A DNA stretch of 62,371 bases from an uncultured Parvularculaceae bacterium (GCA_913055785.1 CAJXLJ010000014.1:1-62371), one strand, 5' to 3'. Positions 44,601-54,055 are shown, numbered from the stretch's first letter. Program-made: numbers and translations. The notes: a model not told the origin generated them from the letters alone.

Positions 44601-46058
44601 ATGATGCGGCTTAAGGATTTTGCACGACTGCGCGCTCAAGGAGAAAGTTTCCGGAAGGACATATTGCGGGATGAAAGCGGCGCGACGCTTGTTTATGCGA
44701 CCGTTATAATGGCCGTCGCCATCGGGTTGACGGGGCTGTCTCTCGACCTTTCCGCTTATTATCTCACGCGTCAGCAGGCCCAGTCCGCGGCGGATGCGGC
44801 GGCGCTGGCGGCCGCCTATCAGCTGCCTGACAAGACGCTGGCGACGCAAGCTGCGCAAACAGCGCCGGTGACGACCAACAACGCCCAGTTCAACAAGACT
44901 CCCGGCGCGGTGACGATTGCTTCCGTTACCTTTTACAAGTCCATACCGGCCGATGACGACGACCCGCTGACGGATGTCGCCGGTCCGACGGACGTCGCCC
45001 GTTACGTTCATGTCGTCACTTCTCAACTTATCCAGCGTCCGTTCGTTTTACAGGCGCTGGGGCTCGGCGAGGAAACGTTCACGGCGGAAGCGACCGCGAC
45101 GAAAGGGGAAGCGAAGTGCAACGTAACTCCGCTCGCGATCTGCAGTCCGGACGAGGCCGGGTTCAATCCGGCCAATTATTACGGCAAGCAAGTCGCCGTC
45201 AAAGCCGGCGGCGGCGGTTCCTGGGCGCCGGGCAATTGGGGCCTTCTGGACACGCCGGGCGGCTCCCAGTCGGCTAACGATCTTGCCGACATGCTCGCGG
45301 GCATTAGCGGATTACCGACATGCCTTAACGATATTGACGGCGTCGACACCAAACCCGGGAACGTCTCACGGGTGCGCACGGCGTTTAACGTTCGTCTCGA
45401 TATGTATGAAAACCCCGGCTACAAGGGCGAGAGCGGCAATCCGAATTTTCCGCCTGCTGAGAACGTCGCCAAAGGCATTAGCCCTGACAATCCGTCCTGT
45501 AATAAATACAGCAAAACTCCCTGGGATACGAAAATGCCGCGCGACACGAATATCGATGTCGGCAACGACCAGCGGTTCGGTAATGGCGATTGGGATTGTC
45601 AATATTACTGGACGCAGAATCACCCCGGCGATCCGACATTGCTTGACGCGCCGGCAGGTTGCGGCCCGGCCGGATCAAACACCGCGACACGCTATGACAC
45701 CTATCTGCATGAAGTAACGACATCCAACATCCCGAACACTACGGGTCATTCGCCGGTTGGCGATAATGGCAATCCTGTCTGTTATACAGGTACTGTTCCG
45801 CCAACGCCGACCGCACCTGCGGACCGGATCAATGACAGGCGAATTTTCACGATCGCGGTTATCAACTGCAACGAATACGGAGTCGCCGGAAACTCTTCTA
45901 ACGTGCCCGTAGAGTATTACCTTTCGGCGTTCATGACTGAGGCTGTCGGCGATCCGCCCAATGACGATCTTTATCTTGAGATCGTGGGATCGAGCGCTTC
46001 AGGCGGCAGCGGCGCGGTTCCGGTCAGGCTCAACAAATGGGTGGAACTTGTTCGATGA
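44601..46058 (+). CDS. TadG-like Flp pilus assembly protein
   Basis: 485 aa. N-terminal TadG motif RDESGATLVYATVIMAVAIGL then LSLDLSAYYLTRQQAQSAAD-AAALAAAY with its AADAAALA stretch. The rest is a large extracytoplasmic domain rich in Pro, Asn and Cys (PLAICSPDEAGFNPANYYGK; SCNKYSKTPWDTKMPRDTNI; PAGCGPAGSN). It differs from the first TadG by lacking the repeated beta-helix pattern. Middle of the main operon; overlaps the next tadE (ATGA). Confidence 0.88.
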   Translation: MMRLKDFARLRAQGESFRKDILRDESGATLVYATVIMAVAIGLTGLSLDLSAYYLTRQQAQSAADAAALAAAYQLPDKTLATQAAQTAPVTTNNAQFNKTPGAVTIASVTFYKSIPADDDDPLTDVAGPTDVARYVHVVTSQLIQRPFVLQALGLGEETFTAEATATKGEAKCNVTPLAICSPDEAGFNPANYYGKQVAVKAGGGGSWAPGNWGLLDTPGGSQSANDLADMLAGISGLPTCLNDIDGVDTKPGNVSRVRTAFNVRLDMYENPGYKGESGNPNFPPAENVAKGISPDNPSCNKYSKTPWDTKMPRDTNIDVGNDQRFGNGDWDCQYYWTQNHPGDPTLLDAPAGCGPAGSNTATRYDTYLHEVTTSNIPNTTGHSPVGDNGNPVCYTGTVPPTPTAPADRINDRRIFTIAVINCNEYGVAGNSSNVPVEYYLSAFMTEAVGDPPNDDLYLEIVGSSASGGSGAVPVRLNKWVELVR

Positions 46059-46597
46059 GATCCCGGATCGCCAATATGTTATGCGGTCTGCGAAAGGATC
46101 AGGCCGGCGCTTCACTGGTGGAGTTTACCCTTATATTGCCGCTTCTGGTGCTGTTAATGATCGGCGTCGCCGAATACGGCCGCGCCATGCACCAGCAGCA
46201 TATAATCACCAAGAGCGTTCGCGACGCCGCGCGAACGATGGCGCGAGATCCGCGTCTGTTTGATCCTGCAACAGGATGCTCGACGACGGTTCCGCCTGCT
46301 TTGATAACCCAGACCCAGACGATTGCGCTCAAAGGGACCCTAGACGCGTCCGCCAGTTATCTCATTTCCTACTGGGATAATCCGGCGACGGAAATCGTCA
46401 TTACTGTCGCCTGCGTGTCGCCGGCGGGGCTCGAAAGCCCGATCGGCAAGAACCCGGGAACAGGGTCAATGCACGATATTCCCATTGTGACGGTTCGCGG
46501 CCAGGTGCCGTTTGACGATATTGGGCTGCTTTCGATCATCGGTATGTCGCCGCCAACCCTGAAGACCCAACATGTTCAGATGGGGGTCGGTCTTTAA
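46055..46597 (+). CDS. TadE-family pseudopilin
   Basis: 180 aa from the ATG at 46055, which overlaps the tadG stop (ATGA). Motif KDQAGASLVEFTLILPLLVL is the TadE signature, followed by MIGVAEYGRAMHQQHIITKS. The C-terminal domain has two cysteines (GCSTTV, VACVSP). Part of the second G-E-E set. Confidence 0.92.
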   Translation: MRSRIANMLCGLRKDQAGASLVEFTLILPLLVLLMIGVAEYGRAMHQQHIITKSVRDAARTMARDPRLFDPATGCSTTVPPALITQTQTIALKGTLDASASYLISYWDNPATEIVITVACVSPAGLESPIGKNPGTGSMHDIPIVTVRGQVPFDDIGLLSIIGMSPPTLKTQHVQMGVGL

Positions 46598-47191
46598 ATG
46601 GGACAGCGGCTTACTTTGCGTCGCCTGAAGGATCTCAAATCCGACGAGTCCGGCGCGACTCTTGTCGAATTCACGCTTGTCTTGTTGATTATGCTGACCA
46701 TGACGTTCGGGATCATCGAGTTCGGTTACGCCGGATTTCAGTGGGCGAACGCGGAAGCGGCGACGCAGCGGGGGGTCCGCCTGGCGGCGACCAGAGATGC
46801 AGCGATCACCGGTATTCCCGACTGCGGAACCGGCGTGTCGGGGCTCAGTCCCGGCCAACCATGCTCGGACGCCGCCGGCTCATATACCTGGTCGACGACC
46901 TGCAACGCCGGCGCGGGCGGGGCCAACTGCAATGCGGCGACGCTGGCGCTCATTGTCGCTGAAATGCAGCGCAGCTATCCGGACCTGACGGCGGCGAACG
47001 TCAATGTCACTTTTTCAGGGGCGGGGCTGGGGTTCCAGGGGCTCGGCCGGCCAGTGCCGATCGTTTCGGTGGAACTGACAGGGTTAACCTTTGACTTCAT
47101 CGCTCTCGACGGCCTGATCGGTTTGCCGGACCAGATCAACATGCCGGCGTTTCGCGCCAGCATAACGGCTGAAGATTTGCAGGGAACATAG
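46598..47191 (+). CDS. TadE-family pseudopilin
   Basis: 197 aa. Motif DESGATLVEFTLVLLIMLTM followed by GIIEFGYAGFQWANAEAATQ as in TadE/TadF. C-terminal region with four cysteines (DCGTGVSG, PCSDAAGSY, TCNAGAGGANC). Starts directly after the previous tadE stop. Third of the second G-E-E set. Confidence 0.92.
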   Translation: MGQRLTLRRLKDLKSDESGATLVEFTLVLLIMLTMTFGIIEFGYAGFQWANAEAATQRGVRLAATRDAAITGIPDCGTGVSGLSPGQPCSDAAGSYTWSTTCNAGAGGANCNAATLALIVAEMQRSYPDLTAANVNVTFSGAGLGFQGLGRPVPIVSVELTGLTFDFIALDGLIGLPDQINMPAFRASITAEDLQGT

Positions 47192-47195
47192 GATC

Positions 47196-48452
47196 ATGAC
47201 GACTATTAACGTTCCCGGCGGCAAAAGCCTCATCGCGGTGCTCAAAACCGAGCAGACGCGCGCCATGCTTGAAAAACATTGCGAGAACAGTCGCGATATC
47301 GTCGCCGATATCAAGGTTATCGATGATCCCGTCAGCAACGCCCTCGATTTCGTTAACGGCGGAGCGGATATCGTCGTTCTTGAAGCGGGGCTGATTGACG
47401 AAGACAGTTTCAGCAAGGTCACCCAGCTCTGCGCTTATGTGGCCCGCGGCGGTTCGGTTATCGTGATCGCTGATGAACCGGCCATGTCGATCGTACGGCG
47501 GCTGTTCCAGGCTGGCGTGACGGATGTCCTGCCGACGCCTGTAGTTGAAAATGAATTGGTCGCGGCGCTGAATACGGCGGCCGCGTCCAAACTCAGAAGG
47601 GCTGAACAACCGGCGGAAACGCCACCCGTTAAAGGCGTTATCCTCACCGTACTGAAATCGGCGGGCGGTGTCGGCGCGACCACAACCGCCGTTAACCTTG
47701 CTACGGAAATCAGGCAGCAATACAGCGCCTCGGTGACGCTCGCTGATTTCGATCTGCAATTCGGCAATCTGCATCTGGCGCTCGACATCCAGCCGCGGAT
47801 GAGCCTCATCGAAGCGATTAGCGCCGGCGACCGCCTTGATGCAATGCTATTGCGCTCAACGCTGATGAATCATAAATCCGGCGTTGATCTGCTCGCATGC
47901 CCGCCCGAGATTACGTCGCTGGAAGCGGTGAACAGCCGTTTCATTAACGACATCTTCTCGCATTTTCGTGCGATCTCCGATTTCACCATCATCGAGCTGC
48001 CCGCCAATTGGTGCGACTGGACCGGTGCGGTTCTGGCGGAAAGCGATCTGATTATTTCCGTCTTGGAGCCGACCGTACGATCCGGCGCCGGCGCCGCCCG
48101 CATCAAACACTGTTTCGCCGATCTGGGGCTGGCTAACCCGCCTTTACATATCGTCGCCAACAAGGTCGCCAAAAGCTTCGCCATGAAAGACCGCGTGGAC
48201 AGGCTGACGGAAATTATGGGTGGAAAACCGGACAGCATCATACATGACGATGCGGCGGCTGCCAGCGAAGCGCTCGATTGCGGCGTTCCCATACGGAATA
48301 TTTCCGCCAAATCGCCGACCGTGAAGGACTTCGCCCGCATGGCGCAAAAGGTTGTGTCTCGTGTGAGAGGCGACCTTGTGAAGGAAAACGCGCCTTCACA
48401 GAACAAAGGGTTTTCATTCCGGGCGCTACGACCGGGAGGAGGGGGATCATGA
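47196..48452 (+). CDS. cpaE: CpaE/TadZ pilus localisation ATPase-like protein
   Basis: 418 aa. The N-terminal domain looks receiver-like (IVADIKVIDDPVSNALDFVN; GADIVVLEAGLI) and the C-terminal one is ParA/MinD-like (TVLKSAGGVGATTTAVNLAT; LADFDLQFGNLHLALDIQPR; LIISVLEPTVRSGAGA). The P-loop reads GGVGATT, so the usual P-loop Lys is Ala, as is common in CpaE, and the signature Lys before GG is also replaced (SAGG), which suggests weak or no ATP hydrolysis. It directs Tad assembly to a cell pole or site in relatives. Overlaps cpaF by 4 bp. Confidence 0.93.
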   Translation: MTTINVPGGKSLIAVLKTEQTRAMLEKHCENSRDIVADIKVIDDPVSNALDFVNGGADIVVLEAGLIDEDSFSKVTQLCAYVARGGSVIVIADEPAMSIVRRLFQAGVTDVLPTPVVENELVAALNTAAASKLRRAEQPAETPPVKGVILTVLKSAGGVGATTTAVNLATEIRQQYSASVTLADFDLQFGNLHLALDIQPRMSLIEAISAGDRLDAMLLRSTLMNHKSGVDLLACPPEITSLEAVNSRFINDIFSHFRAISDFTIIELPANWCDWTGAVLAESDLIISVLEPTVRSGAGAARIKHCFADLGLANPPLHIVANKVAKSFAMKDRVDRLTEIMGGKPDSIIHDDAAAASEALDCGVPIRNISAKSPTVKDFARMAQKVVSRVRGDLVKENAPSQNKGFSFRALRPGGGGS

Positions 48453-49870
48453 AATTTCGCCTGGGCAACGGATCGGACAGCGATTCACGAAACAACCTGT
48501 TAAAACTGAACCGCGCCGAGGCGCCGCGCACGACCCCCGCCGTGGAAAGCGAGCCGGCCGAAACTGAAAAAAAGCTGTCGGCGTCCGCTACGCCGACATA
48601 TCAAAGTTCAGCCGATTACCTTGAGCTGAAGGTGCGCATGCATCAGCGCATCATTGACGAAATCAAGCTATCCGCGCTCGAGGGCATGGACCGCAATGAA
48701 CTGCGCAGCGAAATCGGCGAAGTTATTACGGGGTTGCTCAGTCAGGAAACGAAGCCGCTCAATATCAACGAGCGAAACCGTATCATTGATGACGTCATTG
48801 ACGAGCTTATGGGGTTTGGTCCGCTCGAGCCGCTGCTGCAGGACGAAACCATATCCGATATTCTGGTGAATACGCCCAAAGAGGTCTTTATCGAACGGTT
48901 CGGCGTCATCGAAGAGACTGATGTCAAGTTCAAGGATGACGAACACCTGCTGAGAATCATCGACCGGATTGTCGTTAAGGTCGGCCGGCGGGTCGACGAA
49001 TCAAACCCACTCGTTGATGCGCGTCTGCCGGACGGATCGCGGGTCAACGCCGTCGTACCCCCGATCGCTCTTGACGGTCCTTTGGTTTCGATCCGGAAAT
49101 TTTCGAAAATTCCTTTTGACCTCGGACGTATGGTTGAAATCGGATCGATGACGCAGGCCTGCGCGGATGTCCTGAAGGGCTGCGTCAAATGCCGATTGAA
49201 CCTGTTGATTTCCGGCGGCACCGGCACTGGCAAGACGACGCTTTTGAACGCTGTCTCTCGTTCCATCGGCGATAAGGAGCGCATCGTCACAATTGAGGAC
49301 GCCGCCGAATTGCAGCTGCAGCAACGCCATGTGGCGCGTATGGAAACGCGCCCGCGCAACATCGAAGGCAAGGGTGAAATAACGCAACGCGACCTCGTTA
49401 AGAACGCTCTGCGTATGCGCCCCGACCGCATCATTCTCGGCGAGGTTCGCGGCGGCGAAGCATTCGACATGCTGCAGGCGATGAACACCGGTCATGACGG
49501 CTCGATCACGACGGTTCACGCAAATACGCCGCGTGACGCACTGGCGCGTCTCGAGCAAATGGTGTCGATGGCCAATCTCGATGTTCCCGCGCGAGCGATC
49601 CGAGCGCAAATCGCCAGCGCCCTCGACGTCATCGTCCAGATCAAGCGCTTTGCAGACGGTACGCGCCGCATTGTTTCCCTGCAGGAAATCACCGGGATGG
49701 AAGGCGATGTGATCACGATGCAGGAACTGTATCGGTTCCGGCAGCAGCATATCGAACAGAACAACAAGGTCGTCGGCGTTTTCGAGGCGACAGGCGTACG
49801 TCCTGTTTTTTACGATGCGTTCAAGGCCAATGCTGTTGAAATTCCCGACATTTTCAACCAGGGGCATTAG
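48449..49870 (+). CDS. cpaF: Flp pilus assembly ATPase CpaF (TadA)
   Basis: 473 aa secretion ATPase powering Tad pilus assembly, and in relatives also retraction. I chose the ATG at 48449, overlapping the cpaE stop. Walker A GGTGTGKTTLLNAVSRSI, Asp box VTIEDAAELQLQQRHVARME, Walker B ILGEVRGGEAFDMLQAMNTG and His box DGSITTVHANTPRDAL are all intact. Upstream helices (LLQDETISDILVNTPKEVFI) fit the N-terminal domain. Confidence 0.97.
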   Translation: MKFRLGNGSDSDSRNNLLKLNRAEAPRTTPAVESEPAETEKKLSASATPTYQSSADYLELKVRMHQRIIDEIKLSALEGMDRNELRSEIGEVITGLLSQETKPLNINERNRIIDDVIDELMGFGPLEPLLQDETISDILVNTPKEVFIERFGVIEETDVKFKDDEHLLRIIDRIVVKVGRRVDESNPLVDARLPDGSRVNAVVPPIALDGPLVSIRKFSKIPFDLGRMVEIGSMTQACADVLKGCVKCRLNLLISGGTGTGKTTLLNAVSRSIGDKERIVTIEDAAELQLQQRHVARMETRPRNIEGKGEITQRDLVKNALRMRPDRIILGEVRGGEAFDMLQAMNTGHDGSITTVHANTPRDALARLEQMVSMANLDVPARAIRAQIASALDVIVQIKRFADGTRRIVSLQEITGMEGDVITMQELYRFRQQHIEQNNKVVGVFEATGVRPVFYDAFKANAVEIPDIFNQGH

Positions 49871-49883
49871 AGGAATACCGTAG

Positions 49884-50852
49884 ATGGAAATTACGCCAAG
49901 CCAGATCGTCTACGCCCTGACGTTTATTTTCGTCATCTTCGCGGTCGAAGGCGTCTATCTTCTGCTGATGAGCCGCAACGACCGGGAACGGATCGTCAAC
50001 CGGCGCATGCAACTGGTGCACAAGCACGAGTCCCGCAATCTTGATCCGTCCATTCTGAAACGGGAAGCGCAGGGCGGGGCGATTTCCAACTTCCTGCTTG
50101 GCGCTTCTCCGTCGTTAGGCAATCTGTTATGGGCCGCCGATGTGCGTATGTCCCCGGCGGGATTTATGGGGCTGTGCGTGGCCGCCGGCGGTTTGACGTT
50201 GCTATTCGGCCAGTATGTTTTGGGGCTCTCGTTTCAGTTTTCGCTTTTGCTGGCCGGGTTGACGGGGTTTTGCGCGCCGTTCTTGTTTTTACTGTCGTCG
50301 AAGGCGAAGCGGCAGAAAGCTTTCGCAGAGCAACTGCCTTCCGCCATCGATTTGATTACGCGCGGCTTGCAGGCGGGTCATCCGGTGCCGGTCGCGCTGG
50401 AGATGGTCGCGCGGGAGATGCCTGATCCGATCGGTTCTGAATTTGGCGCGGCGATTGACCAGATCAACTACGGCCTCGATCGTGATGCTGCAATGCGCGG
50501 GGTCATCGCACATTTTCCCAACCCCGATTTCCGCTTCCTGGTGGCGGCGCTTGAGATGCAACGTGAAACCGGGGGAAATCTGGTCGATGTGCTGACGAAG
50601 CTGTCGGAAGTGATTCGCGCGCGCGCCAACATGCGGAAGAAAGTTAGCGCATTGTCTGCTGAAGGACGGCTAACGGCTTTTGTCGTCGGCGGGCTGCCCT
50701 TTATTGTCGCTGTTGTCATCAATCTGATCAATCCGGGGTACTATTCGCAGGTCATCGATCACCCGATGTTTTTGCCGCAAATGGGTTTCGCCGTTTTGCT
50801 CTGGTTCATCGGCATTTATATGATCTGGAAATTGGTGAATTTTAAAATTTAG
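49884..50852 (+). CDS. tadB: Flp pilus inner-membrane platform protein TadB
   Basis: 322 aa T2SSF-domain protein. Membrane helices near 10-28, 90-150 and the C-terminus (VVGGLPFIVAVVINLI; FLPQMGFAVLLWFIGIYMIW). The T2SSF domain carries QLPSAIDLITRGLQAGHPVPVALEM and MQRETGGNLVDVLTKLSEVI. With TadC it forms the platform that CpaF acts on. 13 bp after cpaF, AGAGGA upstream. Confidence 0.95.
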   Translation: MEITPSQIVYALTFIFVIFAVEGVYLLLMSRNDRERIVNRRMQLVHKHESRNLDPSILKREAQGGAISNFLLGASPSLGNLLWAADVRMSPAGFMGLCVAAGGLTLLFGQYVLGLSFQFSLLLAGLTGFCAPFLFLLSSKAKRQKAFAEQLPSAIDLITRGLQAGHPVPVALEMVAREMPDPIGSEFGAAIDQINYGLDRDAAMRGVIAHFPNPDFRFLVAALEMQRETGGNLVDVLTKLSEVIRARANMRKKVSALSAEGRLTAFVVGGLPFIVAVVINLINPGYYSQVIDHPMFLPQMGFAVLLWFIGIYMIWKLVNFKI

Positions 50853-50859
50853 AGGCGTT

Positions 50860-51822
50860 ATGGCTGAGATTTTTGGAATTCCCGTAAACGAGTTCTTCCT
50901 GCTTGCAGGGGTTTTTCTCGTCGTTGTCATGCTCGTGCTGGGTGTTTACGGCTTGATCACGCAGGATCCGGCCGTGCGCCGCATGAGCGATGGCGCATCG
51001 CCAAACCCGGGCGGCAAAAACGATTCAAGTATTTTTTACGGCGACAACCAGCTCAAATTGCTGCGTGTTCTGTACCCTTTGCAACAAGCATTGAGAAAGG
51101 GAGAGGACGAAAAGACCCGGGGGCTTATTCGCACGAGGCTTATTCAGGCCGGATTTTACAACCCTCATACAGATAAAATCTATTTCCTTATCCGTATCGG
51201 GTTAGCGGTTTTCCTGTCGGCTGTTGCAACGCCGATCCTGTTTTATTTTCTGCCTCCCGTTCCTGGCAATCTTGTCATCTTCGGCATTGTTTTCGCCGCT
51301 GTCATTGGATATTTCGGCCCCTCGCTGGCGTTGACAACCATTATCAGCAATCGGCAGCAGGAATTTCGTCTGGGCATGCCGGATGCGCTCGATATGATGC
51401 TGGTCGGTATAGAATCGGGCATGTCGCTGCCGGCGGCGCTTCAGCAGTTGTGCGAAGAACTGGCCGAAGCGCATCCGGTCGTTTGCGAACAGTTTCAGAT
51501 CGTGGGTCTGGAATTTCAGGCGGGCAAGAGTCGCGCTGAGGCCCTGCAGTCGCTAGCGCGCCGTGTGGATGTGGATGAGGCCCGCACTTTCGCGAGCATG
51601 ATTACCCAGTCCGAAGCGCTTGGCACGAGCCTTGCTCAAACCTTGAGAGTCATTGCTGACGAGATGCGGAAAGACAGGTTGCTGAAGGCCGAGAAAACGG
51701 CGACGGAATTGCCGGTCAAGATGGCGTTTCCGCTGGTGCTTTTTATTTTTCCGGCTTTGTTTATGACGATTATGGCGCCGGTGTTGATCAGGCTTGCTGA
51801 AGCCTTCGACAGCGCGTTTTAA
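50860..51822 (+). CDS. tadC: Flp pilus inner-membrane platform protein TadC
   Basis: 320 aa, second T2SSF protein. RLGMPDALDMMLVGIESGMS, FQAGKSRAEALQSLARRVDV and ITQSEALGTSLAQTLRVIAD are the family blocks; the C-terminal helix MAFPLVLFIFPALFMTIMAP ends the chain. Starts 7 bp after tadB, with GAGGCG upstream. Slightly lower GC than surrounding genes by eye. Confidence 0.95.
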   Translation: MAEIFGIPVNEFFLLAGVFLVVVMLVLGVYGLITQDPAVRRMSDGASPNPGGKNDSSIFYGDNQLKLLRVLYPLQQALRKGEDEKTRGLIRTRLIQAGFYNPHTDKIYFLIRIGLAVFLSAVATPILFYFLPPVPGNLVIFGIVFAAVIGYFGPSLALTTIISNRQQEFRLGMPDALDMMLVGIESGMSLPAALQQLCEELAEAHPVVCEQFQIVGLEFQAGKSRAEALQSLARRVDVDEARTFASMITQSEALGTSLAQTLRVIADEMRKDRLLKAEKTATELPVKMAFPLVLFIFPALFMTIMAPVLIRLAEAFDSAF

Positions 51823-51847
51823 CCGGTCTACCGACCGTCCAAGAAAG

Positions 51848-52762
51848 ATGGATCACATGTTCCTCCGGATTCTCAAGATTGGTTTTCTGAGTGCGGTTTG
51901 CGCAGGGAGTTCCGCCTGCGCGGGCCTCAAGAAATACACAGCTGAGTTTGAGTCCCGCTGGAAAGATGAAACACTGTTTGAAAAATCCCTTGAGGGCGAG
52001 GCTGCGTTGCAGCGAAACGATGCGATAGCTCAGGCGCTCATCGAGGCGGGTGCGGTTGAAGGAAAAAATTGCGATGAGGCGCGAGTTAGCGCGAGGCGCG
52101 CGATGATGCTGGCGCCTGAATCGGAATGGCCGCAAGTGGTGCTCGCTGAGTGCGACCTTTCCGAAGGCCGCGCCAGGGAAGCGCTCGCCAGCTTGAGCAG
52201 GCTTGAGCAACTCAAAACAGAGCCGCGCGTTCTACTGGCTAAAGGCATCGCGAATATTCGACTTGGCGATTACAAGCTCGCAATTGAGGATATCGAGGAG
52301 GCGCTCCGGCGGGACACGCATATGTGGCGCGGCTGGAACAGTCTCGGTATTGCTTTCGATATGGCCGGCCGGCATGAGGACGCCGCTTCTGTTTATGAAA
52401 CCGCGGCGGAGCTCAATACGACTTCCGGCGCTGCTTACAACAATATGGGCATGTCCTATTTGCAGCAGGGTAAAACCGGCGAAGCGATCACCGCTTTCCG
52501 TAAATCGCTTGAGCGCGATCCGCGGCTTGCGGCGGCGCGTCTCAATCTTAGGGTCGCTTACGCCATGGACGGACAGTACGAAGAAGCGATTGCCGGCGTG
52601 TCCGAGGCTGAGAAAGCATCCGTTTATAATAATACCGGCGTCGCCGCCATGCGTCGCGGCGAATATGACCGCGCCAGGTATTTCTTTCAAAAAGCGCTCG
52701 AGGTTAGTCCCGTTTATTACGCTGTCGCGGCGGACAACCTTCAACGCTTGCCGCATAATTAA
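51848..52762 (+). CDS. tadD: TadD-like TPR lipoprotein
   Basis: 304 aa from the ATG at 51848 (an ATG three codons later is equally possible). Lipoprotein signal with SSAC lipobox (FLRILKIGFLSAVCAGSSAC). TPR units: DYKLAIEDIEEALRRDTHMW, WNSLGIAFDMAGRHEDAASV, AAYNNMGMSYLQQGKTGEAI and VAAMRRGEYDRARYFFQKAL. TadD-type TPR lipoproteins support secretin and pilus assembly at the outer membrane. Confidence 0.93.
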   Translation: MDHMFLRILKIGFLSAVCAGSSACAGLKKYTAEFESRWKDETLFEKSLEGEAALQRNDAIAQALIEAGAVEGKNCDEARVSARRAMMLAPESEWPQVVLAECDLSEGRAREALASLSRLEQLKTEPRVLLAKGIANIRLGDYKLAIEDIEEALRRDTHMWRGWNSLGIAFDMAGRHEDAASVYETAAELNTTSGAAYNNMGMSYLQQGKTGEAITAFRKSLERDPRLAAARLNLRVAYAMDGQYEEAIAGVSEAEKASVYNNTGVAAMRRGEYDRARYFFQKALEVSPVYYAVAADNLQRLPHN

Positions 52763-52773
52763 CAGAGTGCTTC

Positions 52774-53322
52774 GTGGCTGAATTTTCCATATTCTGGCGT
52801 CTGGCGCTTTATGGGCTTTTGCTGATCGCTGCAGTTGGCGATGTGCGTCGTTTTCAGATCCCGAATATCTTTCCCATTTTGGTGTTGGTGATGCTGGCTG
52901 CGGCGCTGATTTTCACGACGCCGGCATGGGAGCCTGAATTCTGGTATGACTTCGTTTCCAGAATGCTGGGCGGCGTGATCGCCACAGAGGTGGCGCTGTT
53001 ATTTTTCGCGCTACGGGTGATGGGCGGCGGCGATGTTAAGCTGTTTGCCGCCTTGAGCTTCTGGTTTGGGTTGGATGGGCTCTTCGGTTTTGCTGTTTTC
53101 ACTGCTTTTTCCGGTTTGGTGTTGGGACTCGTTTACGGCGTGTACTACCTCGTTACCAAGGCGGGTTCCGCGCAGACCGCTACGGAATGCCCAAACCGAA
53201 CCGGCATGAAAGGCGGCGCCTCCGTCGTGCACGAGGCGTTGCGGGGCAGGGCGCCTTACGGCGTTGCAATCTTTTTAGGCGCCGTCCTCGCTGGCGAAAG
53301 CAATCTCATGGTGGTTTTTTAA
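52774..53322 (+). CDS. cpaA: Prepilin peptidase CpaA (TadV)
   Basis: 182 aa A24A aspartic peptidase lacking the methylase domain. Starts with GTG. Both catalytic Asp are present: Asp23 in AAVGDVRRFQIPNIFPI and Asp87 in MGGGDVKLFAALSFWFGL. Five or six membrane helices. It cleaves Flp and TadE-type prepilins. Last gene of the operon, whereas in Caulobacter cpaA follows the pilin gene directly. Confidence 0.95.
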   Translation: MAEFSIFWRLALYGLLLIAAVGDVRRFQIPNIFPILVLVMLAAALIFTTPAWEPEFWYDFVSRMLGGVIATEVALLFFALRVMGGGDVKLFAALSFWFGLDGLFGFAVFTAFSGLVLGLVYGVYYLVTKAGSAQTATECPNRTGMKGGASVVHEALRGRAPYGVAIFLGAVLAGESNLMVVF

Positions 53323-53432
53323 AACGCCTGAGCGACAATCCATTATGAAGAAGATGAGAATGACCCGCCGTAAGCAGCAGGGCTGCGAACAGGGTGATGG
53401 GCGGGGCGCCCGGCTAGGTAATGTATATTAGC

Positions 53433-53455
53433 CTGACGCTATGTCAGCGTTTTGA
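53433..53455 (+). terminator. Weak hairpin after the tad operon
   Basis: CTGAC-GCTAT-GTCAG (53433-53447) followed by CGTTTTGAT. Short stem and short T-run, 110 bp after cpaA and between converging genes; it may end the pilus operon, but this is a weak call. Confidence 0.3.
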
Positions 53456-53471
53456 TCGAATTTACGTTTAT

Positions 53472-54029
53472 TCAAAGCTTTAGTTCGCGGAATTCTTCCA
53501 ATGTATAACGTTGCGGAATGTGAGAAGGGCAATTCCAGTCGTACGCTTCGACTTTAATGATTACGGACCTTTCCGGCTGCGCCGGATAAGACTTGTCATG
53601 CAAACGCGCGACGAGAGACGGGTCCTCTGTAATGTCAATCGCGGCGGCGCGACCCAATATTTTCAGTCTACGCCTGTTTGGGTAATCCATCAGTATTAAC
53701 GATACACGGTTTTCTATTGATAGATTTCCGACGCTCAGATATTGCCGATTGCCGCGAAAGTCAGCGTAGCCGATCGTTTGCGCATCGAGCTTTTTCAGGA
53801 ATCCGGGGGGGCCTCCGCGAAACTGTACATAAGGCCAGCCTGTTTCTGAAACAGTCGCCTGATAAAATCCGTCCCTTTGGGCGATAAACTCAGATTCCCG
53901 TTCCGTCAGCGCGATACCGCCTTCAGCGGCGGGCGTAAGGAATTTCGCATAGCTGTCAGCCGATCCTTGCTGCGTCTGAATCGCACGCACGGACGGGGTA
54001 AAGGCGATCTTTGCAAAAGCGCGCGCCAT
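53472..54029 (-). CDS. Pyridoxamine 5'-phosphate oxidase-like flavoprotein
   Basis: 185 aa, split-barrel FMN-binding fold. Blocks: FIAQRDGFYQATVSETGWPYVQFRGGPPGFLKKLDAQ near the middle (shown here by ends FIAQRD and KKLDAQ), ADFRGNRQYLSVGNLSIENR, and LILMDYPNRRRLKILGRAAA. This is the PPOX-related group often found as small stress or cofactor enzymes rather than true PdxH. Substrate unknown. Upstream neighbour on the same strand is the DUF1348 gene, 26 bp away. Confidence 0.82.
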   Translation of the reverse strand: MARAFAKIAFTPSVRAIQTQQGSADSYAKFLTPAAEGGIALTERESEFIAQRDGFYQATVSETGWPYVQFRGGPPGFLKKLDAQTIGYADFRGNRQYLSVGNLSIENRVSLILMDYPNRRRLKILGRAAAIDITEDPSLVARLHDKSYPAQPERSVIIKVEAYDWNCPSHIPQRYTLEEFRELKL

Positions 54030-54055
54030 GGCGTTTCTCCCGGGCTGACTGAAAA

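Noticed and set aside
53344-53430. Short plus-strand frame of about 28 codons after cpaA
   Set aside because: Basic start could suggest a truncated pseudopilin, but there is no hydrophobic helix or TadE motif.
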